5,358 nucleotides of DNA from the NCBI GenBank assembly GCA_905370255.1, contig CAJPKC010000104.1, positions 1 to 5,358 on the forward strand. Reading direction: 5' to 3'. This document shows, piece after piece, positions 1-5,350 of this stretch (positions within the stretch are counted from its first letter, which is position 1; each line of letters opens with the position of its first letter). The notes beneath the pieces are model-generated. The model made no database searches. It was not told where the DNA came from and was given only the letters and a program-made list of their open reading frames with translations. This stretch comes from Streptococcus oralis. Lineage in GTDB: Bacteria; Bacillota; Bacilli; Lactobacillales; Streptococcaceae. Both the position numbers and the translations under genes were made by a program.

Positions 1-76
1 CATTTACCAATAATTCTACGAAATCTTGTTGCCTGTTTCCTAGAAATTCTTTCTGCCGTTTGGTTTCCGAAATCAT
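1..76 (-). CDS. Partial 5' end of an unrecognised small-start CDS leaving the window
   Basis: An open frame begins with ATG at 76-74 and runs 25 codons to the window edge without a stop. The peptide starts MISETKRQKEFLG and continues with a polar, then acidic-hydrophobic stretch (QQDFVELLVN), which reads like the amphipathic start of a real protein. The purine-rich TAGGAAGG sits directly before the ATG, closer than an ideal Shine-Dalgarno site. A possible promoter lies just upstream (91-118), but it would leave a leader of only about 8 bases. I do not recognise the family. Since it follows an Rhs toxin/immunity pair on the same strand, it could belong to a further cassette; that is inference. 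The opposite strand is also open from 1 to 129, so the coding call is uncertain. Confidence 0.4.
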   Translation of the reverse strand, partial: MISETKRQKEFLGNRQQDFVELLVN

Positions 77-90
77 CCTTCCTACATGAT

Positions 91-118
91 TTTATATACG
101 CCTTTTATTCTATTTCAA
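91..118 (-). promoter_or_regulatory. Possible sigma-70 promoter for the left-edge CDS
   Basis: On the minus strand, TTGAAA (118-113) and TATAAA (96-91) are separated by 16 bases, which fits a -35/-10 pair. The predicted transcription start is only about 8 bases before the ATG at 76. The surroundings are AT-rich, so a chance match is quite possible. Confidence 0.3.
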
Positions 119-178
119 AGGCAGCAGTATGATATGAAAATCCTTTTGTGCGTATATTTTTGACGAAATAAGATGAAA

Positions 179-206
179 GTCGCCTGAAAGTTCGTTTTCA
201 GACGAC
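179..206. terminator. Imperfect hairpin containing a DNA uptake sequence, possible terminator
   Basis: GTCGCCTGAAA (179-189) faces TTTCAGACGAC (196-206) across a 6-base loop, giving an 11-base stem with one C/A mismatch. The right arm is an intact uptake sequence and the left arm a one-base variant of it. In Neisseria, closely spaced inverted uptake sequences behind genes often act as transcription terminators. On the minus strand the stem is followed by TTTCATC, only a weak U-tract, so termination strength is uncertain. Confidence 0.4.
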
Positions 207-208
207 CT
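197..208 (-). repeat. DNA uptake sequence, AG-mucDUS dialect (AGGTCGTCTGAA)
   Basis: The minus strand reads AGGTCGTCTGAA, an exact 12-base match to the dialect I associate with the N. mucosa group. Neisseriaceae competence machinery (the minor pilin ComP) binds such sequences to favour uptake of related DNA. This site marks the left part of the window as neisserial, not streptococcal. Confidence 0.85.
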
Positions 209-247
209 CTATGTCAACTGCTAATGAGATTGTTAAAGAACAAATGA

Positions 248-259
248 TTCAGACGGCCT
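248..259 (-). repeat. DNA uptake sequence, AG-DUS form (AGGCCGTCTGAA)
   Basis: The minus strand reads AGGCCGTCTGAA, containing the classic Neisseria 10-mer GCCGTCTGAA preceded by AG. It is the left arm of the hairpin at 248-285, facing an AGGTCGTCTGAA copy, so the two arms belong to different dialects. Confidence 0.85.
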
Positions 260-273
260 CAAAGAAGATAGTG

Positions 274-285
274 AGGTCGTCTGAA
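274..285 (+). repeat. DNA uptake sequence, AG-mucDUS dialect (AGGTCGTCTGAA)
   Basis: The plus strand reads AGGTCGTCTGAA exactly. It is the right arm of the inverted pair at 248-285. With the copies at 197-208 and 1251-1260 it shows that the GTCGTCTGAA dialect predominates here. Confidence 0.85.
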
Positions 286-389
286 AAACAGAAACCGCAT
301 GTGTGCGTACCGCATACACCCTACGTCGGGATTGGAAGTTTCATGTGGTCTACGACTTGCTTGGGCTACTTTACAGTTGATAATTAAAT

Positions 390-635
390 TTAGAAAATTA
401 TGTCTAATACTCTATTTTTTAAAATAAATTCTTTTTTTAAATGTTCTAAAATATTATCTAACTCTTCCTTGCTTAAAATTTGGTTGGTCTTAGTAAATTT
501 TGCTGTTTTCGCATATAGGGAAAAGTGAAACTCATTATTTGGAAAGAACATTTCTCCTTCAAATGAAATTTCATGTCCATTTAAAGAAACAATTAACATA
601 CCTCTTGAAATTTTTTCAATTACGAAATCATCCAT
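390..635 (-). CDS. Probable immunity protein for the adjacent Rhs toxin
   Basis: This 81-residue protein probably binds and neutralises the toxin domain encoded just upstream, in the cytoplasm; there is no signal peptide or membrane segment. The first half looks like short beta strands (FVIEKISRGMLIVSLNGHEIS), followed by FEGEMFFPN, and the second half includes a charged helix (LSKEELDNILEHLKKEF). The pattern of an N-terminal strand pair, a GE..P motif and a C-terminal helix faintly recalls the Imm74 family, but this is weak recollection. The ATG at 635 lies 5 bases after the Rhs stop. An AAAGG site at 648-644, inside the last two Rhs codons, precedes it by 8 bases, so the two genes are translationally linked. 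Base composition is very AT-rich (16 G/C in 541-600), as usual for cassettes of this kind. Immunity function is inferred from size and position. Confidence 0.65.
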   Translation of the reverse strand: MDDFVIEKISRGMLIVSLNGHEISFEGEMFFPNNEFHFSLYAKTAKFTKTNQILSKEELDNILEHLKKEFILKNRVLDIIF

Positions 636-640
636 AGTAA

Positions 641-1447
641 TTACCTTTGAAATATAACAGTTGAAATCTTTGTTTTAGAATCTATTATTACTATTTTTAT
701 TATATTAGGATTGTTCTTCAAAGCGGGTAATTCTCTATTTTCCCATATATTTCCTGGTCGCAGATCTTTGCCAATAACTCCTGTTAGAGTACCAGAAGCG
801 CATGTTGCATACTCTGATGAAATATCTTCCCATGCTTTAATGCTTGCTTGGTTATTTTGATCCCACGTAGGCATGATAATTTTTCTAGCTTCAATTAACA
901 TTTCTAATATTGTCCCTCCATTAGATTTGGCAATATCGGCAGCAATATGTTGTCCACCAATACCATCTGTTCTACCTGACCCAAAAAATGCTGTGTTTGG
1001 TTCTGTTTTAACTTTGCTATTTTCACAGCATTTATTCAAACCTAGAGGATCAACCCACTCCTGCGCATTCGGCGCAAAAGCATAAAAATTCTCCCCGCCC
1101 ACTAATCCTATGGGATCTTGATTGTTAAACCGTCCGATTCTACTGCCGTAGTACCTGAAGAAGTTGTAATGCAGCCCCGTCTCACGGTCGGCATACTGGT
1201 TCTGCAGGCGGAAGGGTTGGTAAGCATTATCCGTTACTCTAGTTTTCTCTTTCAGACGACCCCAGCCGGTGTAGTTGCCGAACCACAGCAAATTGCCGTC
1301 CTTATCGGTCATCTCTCTCGGGATGCCGATTTGGTCGCAGTGGAAGTAGTGGGTTTGTTGGCGGTTTTCGCCGTCTTCGTTGGTCCGGTTATGTACCTGT
1401 GCCAAGGGTTTGTAGCTGTCTTGGTCAGAGATTTTGATCTGGTTGCC
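641..1447 (-). CDS. Rhs polymorphic toxin, C-terminal remnant (5' end lost at junction)
   Basis: Rhs proteins form a YD-repeat shell that encloses and delivers a variable C-terminal toxin to neighbouring cells. Only the last ~268 residues remain here, where full Rhs proteins have well over a thousand. The frame formally opens at an ATG at 1567, but its first 40 residues are zwf DNA read out of frame, so that start is not the native one. Authentic Rhs sequence begins near [17 protein letters not shown]. It then shows the typical Rhs end: [19 protein letters not shown], the fold around [40 protein letters not shown], and the boundary motif WVDPLGL, whose DPLGL marks the switch to the toxin. A GTCGTCTGAA uptake sequence lies inside the core. 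Without its own promoter, start and shell, the fragment cannot act as a normal Rhs toxin. The family call is firm; the Neisseria origin rests on the uptake sequences and recalled similarity. Confidence 0.85.
   Translation of the reverse strand, partial: GNQIKISDQDSYKPLAQVHNRTNEDGENRQQTHYFHCDQIGIPREMTDKDGNLLWFGNYTGWGRLKEKTRVTDNAYQPFRLQNQYADRETGLHYNFFRYYGSRIGRFNNQDPIGLVGGENFYAFAPNAQEWVDPLGLNKCCENSKVKTEPNTAFFGSGRTDGIGGQHIAADIAKSNGGTILEMLIEARKIIMPTWDQNNQASIKAWEDISSEYATCASGTLTGVIGKDLRPGNIWENRELPALKNNPNIIKIVIIDSKTKISTVIFQR
644..1036 (-). other. Variable C-terminal toxin domain of the Rhs remnant, activity unassigned
   Basis: About 131 residues follow the DPLGL boundary. After a linker ([14 protein letters not shown]) come several motifs: [19 protein letters not shown], a [10 protein letters not shown] helix, MPTWDQNN, a tryptophan-containing helix ([12 protein letters not shown]), an [10 protein letters not shown] turn, [15 protein letters not shown], and a final beta strand pair ([18 protein letters not shown]). 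I recall similar tips on other polymorphic toxins but cannot name an enzymatic activity or catalytic residues; a nuclease is only a guess. G+C falls sharply here (11 of 60 in 661-720, against 34 of 60 in 1261-1320 of the core), the usual sign of a tip exchanged separately from its shell. Confidence 0.65.
1251..1260 (-). repeat. DNA uptake sequence inside the Rhs coding region (GTCGTCTGAA)
   Basis: The minus strand reads GGGTCGTCTGAA over 1262-1251, matching AG-mucDUS except for the first base. It encodes G-R-L-K within the Rhs core (WGRLKEK). It ties the Rhs fragment itself, not only the intergenic DNA, to a Neisseria background. Confidence 0.75.
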
Positions 1448-2891
1448 ATGTCCATTTAGCACCGTATTTTTCAAGTAAATCAAAGCTAGCTTGAGGTCCC
1501 ATTGTACCAGCCTTGTAGTCATGAAGTGGAGCTCCATTTTCAGCCCAAAGCTTCTCGATACGGTCAATTAATTTCCAAGAAGCGCTAACTTCTTCCCAGT
1601 GGCTAAAGTTAGTTGAATCGTTATTCAATACATCGTAGATTAGCTTTTCATAAGGATCTGGTGAAGCACCTGTAGCTGTAGCATCAGTTCTGTAGTCAAG
1701 CGAATTATGTGCAAGTTTGAACTCTTCTCCAACTTCTTTACCGTTAAGGCTGAGAGAGAAACCTTCTGTTGGTTGGATATAGATGCTCAAAATGTTTGGT
1801 GCTAGAGGCTCTCCAAAAATGGAATCCATCTGCTTAAAGACAATATTGACATGCGTTCCCTTTTCAGTCATTCGTTTACCTGTACGGAAGAAGAATGGAA
1901 CACCACGGAAACGGTCACTTTCAACAAAGAAGGCACCTGAAGCAAAGGTTTCTGTCATTGATTCTGGGTTAACATTTGGTTCGCTACGGTATGAAATATA
2001 CTTCATACCATCAATTTTACCTGAACGATATTGGCCTCTAATGAAGTGTTCTTTGAGTTCTTCATCTGTTGGATGATAGAGGTTTTTAAAGACCTTGATT
2101 TTCTCTGCGCGAATGTCATCCTTTGTAAAACTTGCAGGCTTGTCCATAGCAAGGAGTGACAGAAGCTGAAGTGTGTGGTTTTGTACCATATCACGAAGGG
2201 CGCCAGACTCATCATAGTAGCCACCACGCTCTTCAACACCTAGACGCTCTGCAAAAGTAATCTGAACATTATCGATGTGCTCACGATTCCAAACATTTTC
2301 AAAGATCATATTGGCAAAACGAACTGCAAAGATACTCTGAATCATTTCCTTACCAAGATAATGGTCGATACGATAGATTTGCTCTTCGTTAAAAGTAGCT
2401 AGAAGTTCTTCGTTTAGTTTGCTTGCAGTTTCATAGTCTGTACCGAAAGGTTTCTCAACAATCAAACGTTCAAAGCCTTTACCATCAACGATTTGCTCTG
2501 ACTTGAGGTGTTTGGCAATGGTACCAAAGAATTGAGGTGCCATAGAGAGGAAAAAGAGCTTGTTGTGTTCAGTTTGATACTTTTCATTTAACTCAGCCTG
2601 AAGCTTGCGTAATTCGATGTAGTGCTCAGTGTCATTAACATCGTGACTTTGATAGTAAAAATGACTAGCAAATGCTTGAGCCTCTTCTGCGCTATCTGCC
2701 AAGTCTAAAATAGATTCGACAACAACAGATTCGAAATACTCTTTACTCCAAGGTCTACGAGCAGTTCCAATAACAGCAAAATGATCAGAAAGATTACCTG
2801 ATTTATAAAGTCTAAAGAGTGAAGGGTAGAGCTTGCGTTTAGCCAAATCTCCACTAGCACCGAAAATTGTAACAATAACTTTAGATGACAT
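1425..2891 (-). CDS. zwf: Glucose-6-phosphate 1-dehydrogenase, C-terminus replaced at junction
   Basis: This cytosolic enzyme oxidises glucose 6-phosphate to 6-phosphogluconolactone with NADP+, the first step of the oxidative pentose phosphate pathway and a source of NADPH and pentoses. The dinucleotide loop [10 protein letters not shown] (11-20), EKPFG (146-150) and active-site RIDHYLGKE (174-182) are all present. D176, H177 and H239 correspond to the catalytic residues D177, H178 and H240 of the Leuconostoc enzyme. The substrate-binding C-terminal domain follows, with [15 protein letters not shown] and FFFRTGKRM. The frame is 488 residues, against about 495 as I recall for streptococci. After KWTWQPD (to 485) it ends QNL-stop, encoded by Rhs DNA, so roughly the last ten native residues are gone. 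ATG at 2891 gives the expected family N-terminus; its Shine-Dalgarno site is weak (AGGTAG, 2901-2896). The gene follows glnPH-glnQ, as in pneumococcus, and has its own promoter. Confidence 0.95.
   Translation of the reverse strand: MSSKVIVTIFGASGDLAKRKLYPSLFRLYKSGNLSDHFAVIGTARRPWSKEYFESVVVESILDLADSAEEAQAFASHFYYQSHDVNDTEHYIELRKLQAELNEKYQTEHNKLFFLSMAPQFFGTIAKHLKSEQIVDGKGFERLIVEKPFGTDYETASKLNEELLATFNEEQIYRIDHYLGKEMIQSIFAVRFANMIFENVWNREHIDNVQITFAERLGVEERGGYYDESGALRDMVQNHTLQLLSLLAMDKPASFTKDDIRAEKIKVFKNLYHPTDEELKEHFIRGQYRSGKIDGMKYISYRSEPNVNPESMTETFASGAFFVESDRFRGVPFFFRTGKRMTEKGTHVNIVFKQMDSIFGEPLAPNILSIYIQPTEGFSLSLNGKEVGEEFKLAHNSLDYRTDATATGASPDPYEKLIYDVLNNDSTNFSHWEEVSASWKLIDRIEKLWAENGAPLHDYKAGTMGPQASFDLLEKYGAKWTWQPDQNL
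1437..1447. other. Junction between streptococcal zwf and neisserial Rhs DNA
   Basis: Minus-strand GGCAACCAGAT can be read in two ways. As the end of zwf it gives W-Q-P-D (the W codon begins at 1448), matching the conserved end of streptococcal Zwf. As Rhs in another frame it gives G-N-Q-I. To the left the sequence is Rhs, to the right zwf. The breakpoint therefore lies within or next to these 11 bases. I cannot show the shared bases directly without both parent sequences. Confidence 0.7.
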
Positions 2892-2961
2892 CCAGCTACC
2901 TAATTTCTATTTACTTTCCTAGATATCCTAGGCATGAGGAATCCCCATTTTCATACCCTTT

Positions 2962-2990
2962 ATTTTATCATAATTTTCTAAAAAATCCAA
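2962..2990 (-). promoter_or_regulatory. zwf promoter, extended -10 type
   Basis: Minus-strand TTGGAT (2990-2985) is followed, after a 17-base spacer, by TAAAAT (2967-2962), with TG in the extended -10 position (2970-2969, giving TGATAAAAT). It lies between the glnQ terminator and zwf, about 70 bases before the start codon. The leader also holds a small perfect inverted repeat, CCTAG/CTAGG with a 5-base loop (2918-2932), of unknown meaning. Confidence 0.65.
2972..2986 (-). promoter_or_regulatory. Possible CodY box in the zwf promoter spacer
   Basis: The 15 bases match the CodY consensus AATTTTCWGAAAATT at 13 positions (plus strand AATTTTCTAAAAAAT). The site fills most of the gap between -35 and -10, where a repressor would block polymerase. 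The region is so AT-rich that a chance match is plausible. Confidence 0.3.
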
Positions 2991-3008
2991 AATTCCAATA
3001 CAAGTAAG

Positions 3009-3042
3009 AAAAAAACTGCAAGGTTTACCTTGCAGTTTTTTT
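3009..3042 (-). terminator. Rho-independent terminator after glnQ
   Basis: Immediately after the glnQ stop codon, CCTTGCAGT (3028-3036) and ACTGCAAGG (3015-3023) form a perfect 9-base stem with a 4-base loop, extended by A-T pairs. On the minus strand seven T residues follow (3015-3009). A T-run on the opposite strand makes it bidirectional in form. It should end most glnPH-glnQ transcripts, leaving zwf to read-through and its own promoter. Confidence 0.9.
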
Positions 3043-3781
3043 AAGCGTTGAGAACCTTGTCCAAAAATTCTTTTAGACGAGGGTGTTGTGGGTTATCAAA
3101 GATTTGGTCAGGGGTTCCATCTTCTAGAAATTCACCGTCTGCAGTAAAGATAACACGATTGGCAACCTTACGAGCAAATCCCATTTCATGGGTTACGATG
3201 ATCATGGTCATACCTTGTTCAGCCAATTCTTTCATAACGTTAAGAACGTCGCCGACCATCTCTGGGTCAAGGGCAGAAGTTTGTTCGTCAAAGAGCATGA
3301 TATCTGGATTCATAGCCAAACCGCGAGCGATAGCCACACGTTGTTTTTGACCACCGGATAGACTTTCAGGATTGGCATTGGCCTTGTCAGCAAGCCCAAC
3401 TTTTTCAAGGAGTTCCATACCCAATTTTTCAGCTTCAACCTTAGTCATTAACTTATGTTCTACAGGAGCGAAAGTGATATTTTCCAATACGGTCATATGT
3501 GGAAAGAGATTGAAGTGCTGGAACACCATCCCGATATTTTCACGAACATGGTCTACGTTGGTAGATTTATCCGTCAAATCATAGCCATTAACTGTGATGC
3601 TTCCTTTTGTTCCTTCTTCGAGGAGATTTAAGCTACGCAAGAAAGTTGACTTACCTGAACCAGAAGGTCCAATGATACAAACAACATCTCCTTCATAGAA
3701 TTTCGCTGAAATTCCTTTAAGGACTTTGTTTTTACCATATTGTTTATGTAAGTTATGAACGTCAATTTTTAATTTTGCCAT
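3041..3781 (-). CDS. glnQ: Glutamine ABC transporter ATP-binding protein
   Basis: This cytoplasmic ATPase drives import through the membrane protein encoded just upstream. The 246 residues are full length for the polar amino acid transporter class. Visible motifs are Walker [10 protein letters not shown] (38-46), Q-loop Q88 in [17 protein letters not shown], signature LSGGQKQ (141-147), Walker B IMLFDE (161-166) with catalytic E166, D-loop SALD (169-172) and switch H198. Residue 167 is Q, giving DEQTSALDP where most relatives have DEPTSALDP. Its ATG overlaps the glnPH stop by one base (TAATG), with GAGG at 3793-3790 eight bases upstream, so translation is coupled. Glutamine rather than another amino acid is inferred from synteny with the lactococcal/pneumococcal GlnPQ system and the GlnR box in front. 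Confidence 0.95.
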   Translation of the reverse strand: MAKLKIDVHNLHKQYGKNKVLKGISAKFYEGDVVCIIGPSGSGKSTFLRSLNLLEEGTKGSITVNGYDLTDKSTNVDHVRENIGMVFQHFNLFPHMTVLENITFAPVEHKLMTKVEAEKLGMELLEKVGLADKANANPESLSGGQKQRVAIARGLAMNPDIMLFDEQTSALDPEMVGDVLNVMKELAEQGMTMIIVTHEMGFARKVANRVIFTADGEFLEDGTPDQIFDNPQHPRLKEFLDKVLNA

Positions 3782-5226
3782 TATTGAATCCTCTTTTCTA
3801 AGCGTTTCGCTAATCTAGTTAGAAGAGTGATAATCACAAGGTAGAAGACTGCGAGAATTGCATACATTTTGAAACTTTGGTAGTTACGAGCAATGATAAT
3901 CTTACCAGTTTGGAAGAGTTCTACCAGACCGATTGCAGATACGATTGTTGTATCTTTAAGAGCGATAACAAATTGGTTGACGAAGTTTGGAAGCATGAGC
4001 TTGGTTGCTTGTGGCAAGACAATCTTACGCATGGTTTTTCCATATGAAATACCAAGACTTCGACTAGCTTCCATTTGTCCAACAGGAACGGCCTTAATAC
4101 CACCACGAACAATTTCAGCGATGTAAGCTGCTGAGTTTAGGGAGAGGGCAATTGTACCAGCGACAAAGTCGTTGATTGGACTTTGTTGACCTGTAAGAGA
4201 TTCGATAAAGTTAGGAATGCCCCAGAAAATGAAGGCTGCGAGAATCATGAGTGGAATACCACGGATAACGTCAACGAAAATCTCTGAAATCAAACGGAGT
4301 GATTTATAAGGGCTGACACTAAAAATACCAAAGATAATTCCGATGAAAATCGCAATTACAAATGAAATCAGTGCTAATGAGAGGGTAATTCCAAGTCCGC
4401 TGAGAAGTTGTTTGTAGTTGTTTTTCAACAAGCCCCAGATAGTTGTTTCATCAGCGGTTGAACTTGTAGTAGTAGAATCGCTAGCTAGATACTTATCAAG
4501 AATCTTTTGGAATTCTCCATTTGCCTTAAGGTTTGCAAGACCCTTGTTAAACTTCTCTAGCAATTCTGGATTGCTTCCTTTTTTTACTGCAAAAGCAGTT
4601 TCACCAATTGGTGTACCTGCGATTGGTGTTTTTAACTTTTGTCCTTGACTGATAGAGTATTTAATAACAGGTTCGTCATCCATAACGGCATCTATTGAAC
4701 CGGTATTTAAACTATCATACATAGAAGCAGCATCTGAAAAGGTCTTGATCTTATAACCATATTTGCTTTGATTCTCTGTTAGGAAGGTTTGTGAAGCAGT
4801 ACCGTTTTTCACACCTACAGTCTTACCGTTCAAATCTTCATAAGAAGAAATGGTACTTGATTCTTTAACACCAAGAATAGTATTTGCTGTATAGTAAGAA
4901 TCAGAGAAATCAAAAGTTTCTTTACGAGCATCAGTCACTGACATACCTGCAATGATACCGTCTGCTTGTCCAGATTGGACTGCGTTAATAGCAGCATCAA
5001 AACCAGGATTGGTAATCTCGACCTCAAAGCCTTGGTCTTCAGCGATAGCCTTGATTAGATCCATATCGATACCAGTGTATTGATTGCTTGAGTCTTGGAA
5101 AACAAATGGCGCAAAAGATGAGTCACTGGCGATAACATACTTGGTTTTTTCTGTGTCAGCTTTTGCTATTCCTAGTGAAAGAATAGGAAATAAAATTAGC
5201 AAACAAGCTAGAATTTTTTTCTTCAT
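3781..5226 (-). CDS. glnP: Glutamine ABC transporter, fused binding protein and permease with one binding domain
   Basis: This 481-residue membrane protein captures glutamine (probably also glutamate) outside the cell and passes it through its own channel. Residues 1-23 are a signal sequence or anchor (KKK, then a hydrophobic run to GIAKA). Residues ~28-250 form a family-3 solute-binding domain: [55 protein letters not shown] Ser/Thr-rich linker (250-262) leads to the permease, with hydrophobic segments near 276-302, 322-337, 352-372, 415-437 and 453-471, and the EAA loop [11 protein letters not shown]...LPQA (386-407) that docks on GlnQ. Lactococcal GlnP carries two tandem binding domains (about 710 residues), as does the pneumococcal homologue as I recall it. 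Here only one is present, and it resembles the second. The start is set by AAAGGAG (5240-5234), seven bases before the ATG. Confidence 0.93.
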   Translation of the reverse strand: MKKKILACLLILFPILSLGIAKADTEKTKYVIASDSSFAPFVFQDSSNQYTGIDMDLIKAIAEDQGFEVEITNPGFDAAINAVQSGQADGIIAGMSVTDARKETFDFSDSYYTANTILGVKESSTISSYEDLNGKTVGVKNGTASQTFLTENQSKYGYKIKTFSDAASMYDSLNTGSIDAVMDDEPVIKYSISQGQKLKTPIAGTPIGETAFAVKKGSNPELLEKFNKGLANLKANGEFQKILDKYLASDSTTTSSTADETTIWGLLKNNYKQLLSGLGITLSLALISFVIAIFIGIIFGIFSVSPYKSLRLISEIFVDVIRGIPLMILAAFIFWGIPNFIESLTGQQSPINDFVAGTIALSLNSAAYIAEIVRGGIKAVPVGQMEASRSLGISYGKTMRKIVLPQATKLMLPNFVNQFVIALKDTTIVSAIGLVELFQTGKIIIARNYQSFKMYAILAVFYLVIITLLTRLAKRLEKRIQ

Positions 5227-5254
5227 GTGATGTCTCCTTTCAAGATATTTTTAA

Positions 5255-5283
5255 ATTATATCAAAAAAGTTGAAGAACGGCAA
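5255..5283 (-). promoter_or_regulatory. glnPH-glnQ operon promoter, extended -10 type
   Basis: Minus-strand TTGCCG (5283-5278) and a perfect TATAAT (5260-5255) are 17 bases apart, and TG at 5263-5262 makes an extended -10 (TGATATAAT). Transcription should start near 5248, about 20 bases before the ATG, leaving room for the strong Shine-Dalgarno site. Confidence 0.85.
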
Positions 5284-5298
5284 ACATTTTATATTTTG

Positions 5299-5317
5299 AT
5301 GTAAGAAGATATAACAT
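5299..5317 (-). promoter_or_regulatory. GlnR operator
   Basis: ATGTAAGAAGATATAACAT matches the GlnR/TnrA consensus (A)TGTNAN7TNACA(T) at every defined position. GlnR is the nitrogen repressor of low-GC Gram-positives, active when glutamine is plentiful, and in pneumococcus it is known to control glnPQ-zwf. The box is centred about 60 bases before the predicted transcription start, upstream of the -35 rather than over it. Confidence 0.85.
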
Positions 5318-5334
5318 AGAACAAAGTGAGGTGG

Positions 5335-5350
5335 TCTGTTGAGAAACAGA
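5335..5350. repeat. Small perfect hairpin at the right edge
   Basis: TCTGTT (5335-5340) and AACAGA (5345-5350) are a perfect 6-base inverted repeat with a GAGA loop. No T-tract follows on either strand within the window, so it is not a clear terminator. It may be part of a larger element or gene beyond the edge. Confidence 0.3.

Larger units (their letters stand above)
248..285. terminator. Inverted uptake-sequence hairpin, likely transcription terminator
   Basis: TTCAGACGGCCTC (248-260) pairs with GAGGTCGTCTGAA (273-285) over 13 positions with a single G-U wobble, around a 12-base loop. Paired uptake sequences downstream of genes are a common neisserial terminator design. It lies about 105 bases after the immunity gene stop, and no better terminator is nearer. 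The minus-strand tail after the stem is TCATTTG, a poor U-tract, so the terminator role is inferred from the stem alone. Confidence 0.5.
77..389. other. Neisseria-type intergenic region with uptake sequences and hairpins
   Basis: This 313-base stretch holds no gene I can support. It contains three DNA uptake sequences (197-208, 248-259, 274-285), two hairpins built from them (179-206, 248-285) and a possible promoter near its left end. A further short imperfect inverted repeat lies at 301-319: GTGTGCG against CGCATACAC, with a TAC loop and bulged pairing. The stretch around 311-340 (CGCATACACCCTACGTCGGG) resembles short intergenic sequences common in Neisseria genomes; this is recollection only. 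The remainder, about 340-389, shows nothing recognisable. Confidence 0.6.

Noticed and set aside
1..129. Open plus-strand frame at the left edge (starts HLPIILRN)
   Set aside because: It has no start in the window. The minus-strand frame has an ATG, a purine-rich site and more protein-like composition, so this is likely its shadow, though not excluded.
1..1447. A natural Streptococcus genomic island carrying an Rhs toxin
   Set aside because: No mobile-element ends or integrase are visible, four Neisseria uptake sequences are present, Rhs is decapitated, and the join cuts through two genes. This is better explained as a chimera or crude illegitimate join than as an acquired working module.
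641..1447. MafB-type neisserial toxin instead of Rhs
   Set aside because: The core shows YD/Rhs end motifs ([26 protein letters not shown]), which define Rhs; no MafB N-terminal domain is present.
873..1459. Plus-strand open frames antisense to the Rhs remnant
   Set aside because: They lack ribosome binding sites and recognisable domains and mirror a well-supported Rhs gene on the other strand.
641..1567. A Zwf-Rhs fusion protein
   Set aside because: The two coding frames differ across the junction, so the 40 residues before the Rhs segment are out-of-frame zwf translation, not enzyme sequence.
1783..4648. Plus-strand and alternate minus-strand frames within zwf, glnQ and glnPH
   Set aside because: All lie wholly inside strongly identified genes, show no motif or start signal, and have shadow-type composition.
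5270..5285. CcpA cre site near the glnPH promoter (TTGAAGAACGGCAAACA)
   Set aside because: Spacing and central CG position do not fit the cre consensus; at least two defined positions fail.
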